Of a stretch of DNA of 64,000 nt, positions 1 through 12,315 are shown one piece after another (position 1 is the stretch's first letter; each line of letters starts with the position of its first letter). The DNA is from Cannabis sativa. Lineage: Eukaryota > Streptophyta > Magnoliopsida > Rosales > Cannabaceae. The position numbers and the translations under genes were made by a program. The stretch covers positions 2,790,001 to 2,854,000 of the forward strand of contig NC_083603.1 of assembly GCF_029168945.1 (NCBI RefSeq), in the 5' to 3' direction. The notes under the pieces are model-generated. The model did not search any database, had not been told where the DNA came from, and worked only from the letters and a program-made list of their open reading frames with translations.

Positions 1-2897
1 AAGAGTAAGAAAAAGGATATTTCTTTTGAGAATTGTCATTTGATAGCAAATCCTTCACTTGTTCATTGTAAATTTCAATCATTTGAACACCGATTTCATA
101 TGAAATTGAGCTTTTTCTTGTCTGAGATATGCTGAAAAGATCGCTTAAAGCTCGATAGTTCACACCCCAATTCTCTTTTGATGATGCATTAGGACCAGTC
201 TAAGAAGCAAAAAAAAGAACTTAGAAAAAAAATGTATGTTTTTTTAAGTATGATATCTTGAAAAATAAGAGCAATACCATAGTGTATGTCTTCCCCGAAC
301 CGGTTTGACCATAGGCGAATATGCATACATTATAACCGTCTAAAACTGATCGAATCAATGGTTGTGTGTCAGAAAATACATCCTCTGCCAAAAAAAGAAT
401 GAATTAGAGATGTTAAGCTTTTTCAAACGAAAACATTCTATTTTAAAACGAAAGGAAAGAGTTTAGATGAAAACCTTGAGTTGAGGCTTGCCCAAAAACC
501 TTGTTAAACTTGAACAATCTATGGCCATCTTTGCCCGGTTTAGATGGATTTGCAACTATTAATTCCCCATTTTCGTCGATATGTTCTATAATCGTCTTTC
601 GTTCCTTTTGTCCCGGTAGAAATGGCCTTATTCGACAATAAACCCTAATGTTTCCTGCAAAAAAAGGAGAAAGAATAAGAAATTTCAAATACAAAATTAC
701 AACAAACTAAAGATAATTAAGTGATACAAAATCATGTACCCTTTAATTCTTGAAGTTCATTGAATATTTTTCGGTTTTCAGCAAGAACTGAGTGATAATT
801 CTGAGCTGCATTAGCTAATGTTTTAAGCTTAAAACCTGAATAAGAAAGTTTTCAAAATCATTAGAACAAAAGTATTCAAATGTATGAAAAATAATGTAAT
901 TAACAAAAGAAGTTTCTTAAGTTAAAATAAACCAACCAAAGTTATTAATTTCCTCTGTATAGTTTTCTTTTGCTTTTATAATTTCTTGCTTAATGGAATT
1001 TGAAGACAATCTCAAGTCCTGAAAATTCACATAATGACATAATTAATTTATAATGTTAATTAACAAGGCTTATTAAAATGTAAAAAACATAACACAATTA
1101 ATACCTGAAATGCACCAAACTGAATTTCCATAAATCTTTGGTAAAAGTGTTCTTTCTTATTCCAACTCTGGCTTTTAGTTTCCGAAAATGACTCTAATTC
1201 GATCACTTTGTTCTTCGAATCTTCATAGAGTTTCTCAAGTGTTTTAAGTTTTTCTTCAAGCTCAAATGAACAATTCTTAGCTTCTTTTTCCAAATCCAAA
1301 CAATGGTTTTTGGTCATTTCTAGTTCTTGCTTTAATGCTAAAATTTCAACATTGCTTTGATCCTTTTCTTTTGTCAACCGAATTAGGCTCTCGTCTTCTT
1401 CTTTCTTCTTCTCTTCGCGATTATTCTTCTCATTCTGTCATAAGGAGAAGTTTTAAATCGAAAAAAATAGTATGAAACATATCATATCATAATTATATCA
1501 TAATCATATCATATCATACCTCGGTTTCTTCATTAGTACCAATTGCAAGAGCTTCAAGAACTCTAATTCGAGATTGGTACTTCTCTTCGCGAGCCTTAAA
1601 AAGATTGTTTTGCTGCAAACAACAAAACCCTTATGAAATTAATACAAAACATTCTAAAAGAAATCATCTTTTCATTAGAAAAAAAACTTAACTGTATGCC
1701 TTAAACATTATATATTACAGTTCTCAAATGTTCTGCTTGAGTTGATATTCGCCTTTCGATTTCTTGCACAACCTTTCTTAACAAACACGCCACACGCTGC
1801 AACAAATTTGGTAAAATCCGTCTCAAAGATCACAACTAACACAACAAACAAGGCATAGAAATTTATCTTGGTTCAGAGACAAGTTCAGTGTGTAAATTTC
1901 TCCTAATCTAGCCAAGCAATCAATCTCGGTATTCTTTTAGGCTAAGGCAGGCTAGACTTGAGTCCAGAGTCCAAAAAAAATATTTTTTTTAGTAGTTTTT
2001 GAAAATATTATATATTTTTAAGGCTCACTCAATCTCAAAATCGGCCTGTCTCCCATCTGAGACAAGCTTAAGAGATTAAGCTAACAAGAAGTTAGTAATA
2101 GAAAGTAATAAACTAACTTAACTAATGTGACAGTTAAGTTAGTTATATCTCGAATTTTGTAGTAGCCTTACATGGGGTATTTCGCTATTGTTTCGCTCTA
2201 CACTTTCATCCAAAATACTATTGACAACGCTTAAGAGCGATTGAGTTGGAGCATTCTGCAACAAAAGATACTGAAAATGCATTAAAGATGAATCAAAGAA
2301 GAGTTGATGAAAAAGACATTCATGATAGTTTAGAACATCACAAATGAGTAAACCAACATCTAAGCTATTAGATTTCATCATCTCCGAGATTTTCGAAGGA
2401 GGTAGATCCATGTATCGCCCTTGTTTAAGTTGAAACACCTCATGAAACTTGTAATTACCGACGTGTGTTAAAGTTGTTGAAGGGTCTACAAATTGTCAAA
2501 TATTCTCACATCAATTGTACATTTTTTTTTAAAAAATGTCGTCAAAAAGAGTTAGTGAGAGCTTGGAAGATCGAATACTTACCTGATAAAATAGGACTTT
2601 TTAGTGATCGTTGAAATTTTGATTCAGACAATATTTTCCTCTTCTCTTCTCCAGATAACGGAGAAGAAAAACCGCCCTTAGGGCTTTCGGACTTAGGAGT
2701 TGAACTACCTAATAATAAGCTATCTTCAATGAATCGCGCTTTAAATGTCACATTATGTAACAAAATATGAAAAATTATGAGTCTTTACCTTCTAATTCAC
2801 CATTACTTGTTAGAACTTGTGCAGAAAAATCTCCATTTGCAGCTACATTCGAGTTTCTACCGTGTTCTTTTGCTCGATTTTCGGTCATGGAGTTCAT
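1..2897 (-). CDS. KIN-14 family kinesin-like protein, N-terminal part (gene continues past left edge)
   Basis: Microtubule motor gene. Exons read on the minus strand: 2897-2789, 2708-2583, 2485-2358, 2255-2172, 1796-1719, 1612-1520, 1434-1105, 1018-937, 835-740, 654-475, 384-278, 199 to beyond 1; every junction is GT-AG and every phase joins. The first ~375 residues are a neck and stalk region: a block reading [20 protein letters not shown] near residue 90, [20 protein letters not shown], then a Glu/Lys-rich coiled coil. The motor domain starts at about residue 376 ([16 protein letters not shown]), with the ATP-binding P-loop GQTGSGKT in the 384-278 exon and an [11 protein letters not shown] helix in the last visible exon. 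A motor preceded by a long stalk and the RVYCRIRPF start are typical of the plant KIN-14 (C-terminal/internal motor) group. Relatives with the same stalk block often carry an N-terminal calponin-homology domain; none is seen here. ATG at 2897 (MNSMTEN) is chosen because the proposed leader has an in-frame stop upstream of it. Confidence 0.93.
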
Positions 2898-3409
2898 CCT
2901 CTCAATAAAAAACCTGTAAAAATAAAAATAAAATAAAAAACACACTTTTTTGTTACATTTTTATGTTCGGTTACCATGAACAAAATTAAAAGCAAAGTAA
3001 TTAAATTGGCCAAGTAATTAAAAAAACATGCTAAGAATTTCAAACACAAAAACTAATGCAATAATGTTTTACTTAAACCCAATTTTTGTTCATAATTTTT
3101 AAAACTATTATTGTAAAAGTTTGGTGACCATGAATTAAACAAACAGCTCTAATAGTATTGGTTTTGGTGATTATAAATTCAACAACAGTTGGAACAGTTT
3201 TAATAATAATTCATTAAATTCATGAAAAAGACAGTTTTCGATCATTTTAAGTCTATTATTTCAGTTTTCCAAATGGTAGAAAAGAAGAAGAAGAAGAAAG
3301 TTATGGCAATTGACATTAAATTAAACTGTACAAATTAATACCCAGAAATATGAATATTGCATGATGATGAAGAAAATGATTATGAATAAACCTACCTATA
3401 TAATTAAGG

Positions 3410-3411
<2 letters not shown>

Positions 3412-3456
<45 letters not shown>
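3412..3456. repeat. (TAA)15 microsatellite in first intron of kinesin gene
   Basis: About 45 bases of uninterrupted TAA repeat just inside the leader intron of the kinesin gene. Likely length-polymorphic. Confidence 0.95.
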
Positions 3457-3458
<2 letters not shown>

Positions 3459-3478
3459 TTAGTAATAGAAATGCTAAC

Positions 3479-3580
3479 CTGGTATTAATTAGAGGAGGAA
3501 GTAGAGATTAGTAGATTGAAATTTTTGAAGTATAAGAAACTAAAATGGATATTGCTATTTTTATTTCCATTTTATATAAT
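3479..3580 (-). promoter_or_regulatory. Kinesin gene TATA box and 5' leader exon
   Basis: On the minus strand a TATA box (ATTATATAAA, 3580-3571) is followed about 30 bases later by a presumed transcription start near 3545. A leader exon then runs to a good donor (CAG|gttagc) at 3479, with the matching acceptor at 2914. Read in frame with the ATG at 2897, the leader has a TAA, so it is non-coding. Exon limits are inferred. Confidence 0.5.
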
Positions 3581-5617
3581 AATTATTGGCGGTTGTTCTT
3601 TAAAATAGGAGAGTTACACTCTCCACGTCTCAAAATAAATAACTATTGTTTATTTATTTATTTATTAATTAAATTAATAATAGCCTTTATTTAGTTTGTT
3701 TATTATTAAACAAAAATGGAATAAGTTACATTATTCTCAACTTCTCCGTTATGCTCTCTCAATTATCTATTATTTATTATTATTAAGTTAAATTAAATTA
3801 AGGAGCACTATTATGAGACATTAAAGTGTTTAATATTTTTATGATATGATATTTTTTTTTTTTGAGAGGGAGAATGATAGAACAGTTCATTAATTCAAAA
3901 TTAAAAGACAATATTTATATCATACAAAATGGATTAATGCAGCTGCATGTGTTCTAAGAAGGGTAGAATTCATCAGAATCTATATTTTCCCACTTAATGA
4001 GAAGAACAGATCATATAGTTATGATTCTATATAATTTTTATTAAATTAAAATAAGTAAGATTGAATACTATTTTGCTTCAATAACGATATTACATTCTAA
4101 GGGTGCTAAGTATCACGAGTACCCTTTAACAAAAAAAGACGGTGTGTGAGAAAACTGGAGTGGGAAGCATTTTTTGCAATGCATATCTCTCTAAGAAATT
4201 ACAACATTCAGTTCGAATTTGATTGCTAAAGTTTACTTCATAAATTTAATATGTTTATAGTTTTATATTCGTTTTTGTGTTTAATTCTTAATGATATTAG
4301 AGAGTTATGTAAATATTTTGATGTTGTGAGTTTTATTTTTTGCTCCTAATATTCAAGTTGTATTCAAAAACCTTATTTTGGCAAAGGCTTTGCTCAATGA
4401 TTTTTTTAGCTCTTAAGTAGCTCTTTTCACTTTGGTGGAAGTTTTATTTATTTATTTATTTATTTACCTGTAAGGAAGAATTTTATTGATGCCGAAACAA
4501 ATATGTACAAATCAAGGGAAACACCCTACAAAACTCCAATTGCCAATCAAACGTAAAACAAAACAATAGAATTCAAAGACAAAATCCAAAAAAATATCTA
4601 CACTTTTGGTTTTGTGATGAATCATATTACAAATCCTTTTATGGACTATATTCTTTACATTTTGTACTAAAATGTCTCTTCTTACAACTTTAAGATCCCC
4701 AAAAGTAATGTTTTTAGCTCTCCAAATTATATGTATACTGTTGACATTAACACAGTAGAGTAACATATTTTTTTAAAATCTCGACATCTTACTTTTATTT
4801 ATTTAACGAATGAATGCTCTCGTATTATTAGCTCTTAGGTGTACACATCGGGTGAATTTTTCTAGTTCTCTAGTTTTCGAGTTTCAAATTTGTGTTTTAA
4901 GGAACCAAACCCGCCCGTATGAGGGACCGAGTTTTTTAGGTGCGGGTTGGGACAGGTTCAGATGAACTAGGACCGAATTTTGGGTAGGATTGGGGTTTTT
5001 TTTAAGATAACATTTTTTTTTTTTTTACATTTTTTACATATTATTAGACCACGTATTAAATAAACTAAAAAAATATATCGCCACCTATTTCTGAGGTGAC
5101 ACTTAACGAACTTAATTAGTACTTAATAGTCAAAAAAAAGTACGACTACAACAAAATTGTAAGATAAGATACTTTTGTTGTCATTTTTTTTATTAGGGTC
5201 ATATCATATATATAATAATTAAAAATATTAAAAGAGTTTCACTGTAAATATCCCAATTAAAAAATAATAATAAGGTGTATAATTAATGTGTGCATATTGT
5301 TTGGGAAATTTATATGGTATACTAACTTTTGTCATTTTTTTACAAAAATACTGCCAGACGGTATTTTTTACTTTTTTACTGTATTTTTTTATAAGTTTCA
5401 TACTGCAGTATACTGTATTAAGTTTTCACTGGTGTTTTTTTAGTTGTTCTACTGGTGTTTTGAGTTGTTCTATTTTGTGTTTTATTAGTGTTTTATAAAA
5501 ACACGGTATTTTTGTAAACTTTTCCGTGTGAGTATTTTTGTAAAAGTGACCCCAAATTCCAGTATTTTTGTAAATTTTCCAATTGTTATTAGTAAATATA
5601 AGGGGTAAGTTGAAAAA
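3581..5617. other. Intergenic, AT-rich, repeat remnants
   Basis: No gene seen. 4830-5000 resembles the GGGTGTACA-type low-complexity elements seen again at 22,136 and 25,728. 5290-5600 (motifs such as TTACAAAAATACTG) is homologous in inverted orientation to 15,490-15,760. The short open frames at 4512-4766 and 5286-5498 show no family features and sit in repeat sequence. Confidence 0.6.
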
Positions 5618-5713
5618 TGCCTCTTTTATTCATCAATTAATCAAATTTACCTCTAATTTTATATTTATTTGAAACATACCTCTTTTTATATGTATTGTAC
5701 CCAAAATACCCTT
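5618..5713. repeat. Left half of an older repeat split by the LTR retrotransposon
   Basis: The stretch ending in CAAAATACCCTT, together with 15,119-15,275 on the other side of the retrotransposon, matches the uninterrupted copy at 57,707-57,975 (TTTGAAACATAC, ATTGTACCCAAAATACCCT, CATAAGAGAGTCACATGGAG). The retrotransposon therefore landed inside a pre-existing dispersed repeat. Confidence 0.85.
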
Positions 5714-8527
5714 TGTAACGCCCCGATATTTTGCCTTATTTTACAAAAAATACTATTTTCATGCATAATTTGAAAAGATAAAAAAAAAAAATTTAAATAC
5801 AACAGTGGATTTTAAAAATCAAAATGCAACAGAGAAGGATCCTTCATTTGTAAAACAAGATACAGTAAGTAAATAATTTTAAATAATGCATTTCCACTGT
5901 GTTAGATTTATCAACTGCTTAAAATAAAACTAAGGCACCACCGGCGTTCTAGATCGTTTGTCCGCCCGTACTCGCCTCACGCATACGTACTCGAACCGAC
6001 TCGCTCACTATACATACTTCCCTGTCTAATACATGTAGGGGGAAAGTAAGGGGGGTGAGCTAAAAGCTCAGTAAGGAAATGCTTATCAAACAATACCATA
6101 TAATATCACACACACCATTAATGTATTTATTAAGTTTTAGCAATATCATACATGCTCTTTTATAACTATAGCCAAATAACTGTACATATGGAAACCTTTA
6201 TCATATAGATCCATGAAAATTGTTCACACCATACATATATATAGAGATCATAACTCCAGTATCACATTCATAACATAATCATATCAATACTATAAATAAT
6301 AATGCCATTACCATAATATTGGCATATCATAGCCATTACTTACATGACCCGGGCCTAGCTTGGCCCTACAATATCCTGGGCCTATGCAGCCCTACTATTG
6401 TTATAGGATAGGGTATCTCTATATTCAACAGTAACATCACTGTATCATACCCACCATAACAATCTCATACACGACTCGCAAGAAATGTAGGGTAGGGTAT
6501 TCTACATTCAACTACGCCTTATCCCGTATCATACCCCACCATGGTCCCCCACTTTACCTGAGACGTTAGCATACAACATACAACATACAACATGCAACAT
6601 ACAAATATATCATACAACATACAACCTGAAACATACAAATACAACATACAACATATACAAGTCTTACAACCATAATCTATGTATCAATTCACAAACTCAT
6701 ATTGTGTCCATACCACACATTCTCAGTACCATATACATATTCATAATAACAAATCATAAATCATATTTCAATATATAAAGAATTTAAATTTATGCAGATA
6801 AACACATAAAAAAACTATCTAATTTCCTTACCTCAAATCCCGCTGCTTAAGAGTTGTTATCTCGTCACTACTACCTATAATAAGACATGGGTCAAGGCCC
6901 TAACATTAAAATTCACACTCTTACAGTACAGCAGAAAGAATACTATTTTTGACCAATAACTACACGAATTCAGTAAAAGTTTCCTTCATAAAAATTATAG
7001 GAAATTCAATTATCTTTCCAACGATATATAGATCATTAAAAATGGATTAAAACTGAGGGAGTTATGATAGTTTTACTGAAACTATTTCTGAGAAGGAATA
7101 TGGAGTAACGAATCACAGGAGACATCGGAAATACAAAGTTTTGATACTAAAATATTCCAAATCAGAGAATACTCTCTTCATAAAAGTTTTAGAAAATCAA
7201 ATTCCCTTTCTAATGACACTAAAATCTTTAAAATCGGAGTTATAACGTAAGAGATATAGATATTATACCGAAACAGTTTTCTAGAAATCCTGAAACAAAT
7301 GGATTTCGAACTACAGCAATAAAACAATAATTTTGACTTAGAATAATCAATAATTAGTGAATGGTTTCTTCATAAAACATTTGGAAAATTGAATTATCTC
7401 TTCAACAGTACCAAGATTTCTAGAATCGGATCATTATTCAGAGAGATATTCGGATTTTACTGAAACAACTTATATAGAAAATATGAAAAACGATTTACAA
7501 CAAACAGCGTAAAAATACTAATTTTTGACATAGATAAATTTCGATTCAGTAAAACCTTTCTTCATAAGAATTATAGGAAATTTAATAAGCTTTCTATAGA
7601 CACCAAGATTGCGAGAATCAGATGAGTATTTAAAGAGATATGACAATTTTACTGAGACATGTTTCATTCTGAAAAATAAGAAAAGGAGACCTACGAAAAT
7701 TCTCCTATTGTGATCAATAAATAAGTAAATGTAGAGTTTCTTACCTCAAATACATCAAGCTACTTGGATCGATAGACATAAGATGATGGTGATCAAAGAT
7801 GAAAGTGAAGAGTGGTATAGATTTGGCTAAGGATGTAATGGAAAGATGACTTGAAAATTTTTAGTGGTTAGTCTTCGCTCGATAGGTGGGAAGAATAGAA
7901 CGATATAATTTTAGGTTAATGAAACCTATACTATTCTGACTCTTATTAGCTTTATTTTTATGAATAATAATAATATTAACATAATAACAATAATAATATG
8001 ATAAATTATTAAATAAACAAATATCTAACTTTTAAATTTAAATTGTAAGCTCTCAATCTCGTAACTTTAGGGGCTTAGTTTTGACCTAGAAAAATTACGA
8101 ATTCTGATATAGTTATTTCTACAAAATTTATAGATCTTTAAATTATCTTTCCAACGCCACTGAAATCACCTTAATCCGAGCTCTAGAACTCCAGATATGA
8201 TCGTTTTAGTAAAACAGTTTTTAATCCTGCGAATTTATCCAAACCTACGAATTTTTAACATTAATTAATTAAACTCACTAAATATATTATAAAACCCTAA
8301 TGGACCTTCATATTGGGCTTTAATTAAACGATTACTTACTCTGTAAAAATACCATAATATTTTACTTTCGTAGTTAATACAACTTTAACTCTCTAGAAAA
8401 TTGGTACAACTACTCTAAGCAATAATATCAACTCACTAACAACACAAAGAAACAAGATAATTATCCTCGCTCAATTAATATCCAAAAAAAAAAAAAAATT
8501 AAATACTATTTTAATCTGGATATTACA
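5714..8527 (-). repeat. 3' LTR (left copy)
   Basis: About 2814 bases, matching 12,316-15,118 almost base for base; for example 6661-7861 shows no difference that I can see. It contains an ACATACAACATACAAC short tandem array near 6565-6655 and a degenerate array with a period near 190 bases (6945-7690). Confidence 0.95.
6945..7690. repeat. Degenerate ~190-bp tandem units inside the LTR
   Basis: Four successive units share the order TTTTTGAC, TTCATAAAAATTATAGG, AATTATCTTTCCAACG, AAAATCGGAGTTAT, GAGATAT, TTTTACTGAAAC. They begin near 6950, 7140, 7334 and 7523, with a fifth, isolated unit at 8073-8230. The same array recurs in the other LTR at about 13,545-14,290. Confidence 0.85.
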
Positions 8528-8541
8528 TTCTACCCTCCTTA
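8528..8541 (-). other. Polypurine tract of the retrotransposon
   Basis: On the minus strand the core ends AAGGAGGGTAGAA directly before the LTR start TGTAATATCC. A purine-rich run at this place is the usual primer for plus-strand synthesis in LTR elements. Confidence 0.8.
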
Positions 8542-11500
8542 AAAGAAATTTCGTCCTCGAAATTTAACTTACCAACACTCGGGGTGTTGAGTCGTCATGT
8601 CTTTCACCACTTACTGCATTACCTCATTATCTACCATATATATATGGACCCAATAAACATGCATTTAACCTATGTCTTATCGGTCAATCCATAACACATA
8701 AAATATACACAACTTAATTAAGTATTATTATTTCTCTATACATTACTTTAAATACCAAAATATACTCCATCATAATAACTTACATATACATGCTTTGAAT
8801 ACATAAGTTTTGCAATCACATGCTTGTAATATATGAAAAGTTTTTCTTTCTCTTATGATCATCCTTACATGCCATTAAGAGTGAAACTATTTATTCTTCT
8901 ATGAGCATCCTTACATGCCATTTAAAGTAACACTAATTATTCTCTAAATGAACATCCTTACATGTCACTTGAGAACACATTATACAATACAAAATAACAA
9001 ACACAAAGAGTAGGGTAAAAGATCTTATGCAAACTTCTCTTTAATTATTCCCATTCTCTCGTTGAATGTTATTACCTATAAAAATCTTACTTCTCTACTT
9101 GATTTTCTACTATAAGGCTACAATGTCATTCTTTCAATTTCATAGGTGTTACCCACGCATCGATAGACACTTGTTCCATGACACTTGGAAATAAACATTT
9201 AAGCTCTTTAAAAGGTCTTCTATATATAAATATTTAATGATCCATTTCGACCACCTTTTTGTCTAACATTCACCTCTTGATATCCTTTATTCATGTATTC
9301 ATTGCACTTGTCACGCCTTCCCATTTTCCTAGGTAACCACTGTCGGTTCCTTTTGTAGTCTCTTTCTTGTATCACTATATTGTATTTTCTTTGCTAATCT
9401 CTCCTATGGTGCTTGGTCCTCCATTACCCCCTTCAATCAAGTTGACTTGATTATGAGATTAGCTAGTTTTCTATACTAACTTTTATCTACTTTGGTATTA
9501 TCTTGCTATAGTGGTGAACTTTGAATCTGTAATGCCGATAGATTCTGATAGTTATGTTCAATGATTGCTTCTTCTAATATACTAGCCATCTAAGGTATCA
9601 CATAATTTCATACTTATCATAGCATTGATTATTCCAGCCATATTCATGCCCTGTATATTGTAGCCTTCTTTAATTCACCAAAAAAAAAATATATATCTAT
9701 ATATATCTCAACTTCTTAATTGTACCTCTAAATCTTCCAAATCTCTTAAACATACATTCCAATACTAATTATTTACTTAAGACTATAACATATATGTATT
9801 AAAACATAGAAAGCACACTAATAACCCCTTTAAAATAAGTTCAATCCTACCATAGCTTATCGTAGCCCAACTATTTATTATTTGTTGACTTTTAACAATA
9901 AGTCAACCATACCAATATCATAATGTATTGATCATCCAAGTTATCAGGGTAAGGATACTATATATATATATAATTTGTAAACTATGCCGAATGTACCTTA
10001 CTCGTCCATCACTATTATACCTCCTATACCCCTACTTGTATTTGATTTATTACCGGAGACTCACTATTTATAATTCCTTAGTCGAATTTTTATTCTTACT
10101 TCCCATACTACCTTTAAGCACAAGTCAATAATTCGTTCAAGCGTCTCATTTTACATCCAAACGCCACCAAATTATCAATACCTATCTTGTTTTTTTCTTC
10201 TTCTAACTTTTGCACTTTCAATTGGACAAGACTTAGTAGTGTGCAATAAGTTAGTTATTGTCAGCTTGAGAGAGTCCTTCCAAAGATCTCTAGTACTGGC
10301 TTTTAGATTGAGAAAAATATCTAATATTTTTTTTTTTTTTTTTTTTTTTGCTCTTAACAATTTTAGCTTTTGACAAATCCATAGTCATTTTCTTCTCGGG
10401 CATTATAGGACCTAGAAACACCATCTCTTTTCAAGAAATGGCTGAACTTGTGAGTTTTCCTCTTAGTTTCTCATTAGATGACACTCCAACATACTTATAC
10501 TATTGCCCATAATATAAGTCGTAATTGGATTGTAGTATCCTTTGCTTACGTTGTGCCTTGAATTCCTTTATGTTGCATGAGTGTATTTTCTAATCCCAAC
10601 ACTTATCAAAAACTTGTATAGTCCTTGACATGCCATGACATTCTTCAATATATGTTACTTTGGTCCTAATTGTGTCTCACTTTTCTCCTGTCTCTAAGTG
10701 AGGCTTTCCTAACATTTTCTCATTGAGCTATACTCCACACCATTGTTGTTGTATCAGTGAGTATTTGGAATCTAGGGATGTCACCCTTGAATGCTAATTC
10801 CTCCTCTTTCTCAAGTTTTGAATTTGCGATCTACTCTCTATAGTTGTTTGTTGTACACCCGCCACAAAGCTGCATCCACAATCTCTTAGTTGTGTAGTTG
10901 TGATCAATTCCGAGTAGTCACCCTCTTAGTTGTCTCTCATTCATGTTGTACCCAAATTGTTAGCCGTGCCTGGACTTTTTTTTGTCTTTCTCCTTTGAAA
11001 ATGTCTCTGTCGAAACCATGAACATTTTTTTTTTCTCTATTGTCTCCTCCACCAAGTAGATGACCTTGAGTTTAAAGTTTACAACTTTCCTTCGGTAATC
11101 TAATATTTGTTGATGCTCTGCTTATCTCTTAGTGTTTAAGATACCTTCATAAGCTATTACTTCTAGTAATTTTATCATGTCTCTTTCTAACTTCTTATTT
11201 TGGATTCTATTCAGCACACTACACTCCTTTCTATATGATGGCATCGTCCTCTCGTGACTCATTTCTATAACAGACTTATCTCTAATGTCTTTGCATACAG
11301 TACTCATACTTCTTACCATCTAACTTAGGAGTGTGTAACTTATAAAATATCCAACAAGATAGAACTTGCTCCTTAAAGATCTATTATTTCATCCTTCTTA
11401 ATAAGTAGGTTTCGTAAACTATACCGTCCTTACCGTATAACGTCTACTATTATAAGTCATCCCTACTTCCTATATGTTGGGCTTCCCTTCATAGCTAGGT

Positions 11501-12301
11501 GTAGAGACCGCTTCTTCAACCATTCATAGATAGGTGAAAATATATGCGCTCTACTTAGTTAGCTATTAGTACATTTCATTATGTGCTTCAAGTTCTACTA
11601 CTAGTGTTGGTGATCTATTGCTGAGCCTGTGAAAACTCTTCAACAAATTGTCTTAGTCATGCTCGTAGTCCTTCCAATACCTCTATTAGATCGTTAGCCT
11701 TAACTATCATTGGGTTCTCTGGAACATCAACCATCTGTGGGTCAGCGGAACACACATCCTTAGCCCCCACCTCTATTGGTCGTTCCTTCCACATTGATTC
11801 TAACTGATCTTCTAGTTTCATGTGTGAGCTCTTACAAGAAAGGTTGATTTAAAAGAAACAAAAGAGTTCAATTATTGGAAGAGAAGATTCTATGTACATA
11901 TCTAAACTTAATGTTGTCAAGCTTAACTAGTAATATTCTATTTATCAAACAAAGTCTTATGAATTCCTAATATAATTTATTCTAAATTTTCAAGAAAGGA
12001 ACACTGTCCTTCCTAGTTTCAATTCAAGACAATAAAGAAAAATAAAACCTATTCATATTCTTCATAAAAAGTGTAATCAATCATAACAGGTAATATACTC
12101 TTAATTTCTCTAAGCACCCACTACAGATGAGGCACTAATTCTAGGAAACATATTTTAACAAAAATCTATGTATCACATATAAAACTATTAATGGCAATAC
12201 CAAGAAAATTAAAACTAACACTTACATAATAGTGAGTAGGATCTTTTTCGCCTTTCTCGTATGTATACCGTGAGTATCCTTCTAAGCATCTGACGACGAT
12301 C
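8528..12301 (-). other. Retrotransposon core without a recognisable gag-pol
   Basis: This 3.8-kb stretch should hold gag-pol but has only short, interrupted frames on both strands. A 42-codon minus-strand frame starting near 11,819 (MKLEDQLESMWKERPIEVGA) lies where gag would begin and could be a gag relic, but it matches no motif I know. The poly-T run at 10,326-10,349 and the ORFs at 9928-10,131, 10,175-10,360 and 11,122-11,319 look incidental. Confidence 0.7.
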
Positions 12302-12313
12302 GGCTCGATACCA
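12302..12313 (-). other. Primer-binding site (initiator tRNA-Met)
   Basis: The minus strand reads TGGTATCGAGCC two bases inside the right-hand LTR. This matches the TGGTATCAGAGCC complement of plant initiator tRNA-Met except for one missing base, and sets the element's orientation. Confidence 0.85.
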
Positions 12314-12315
12314 AC

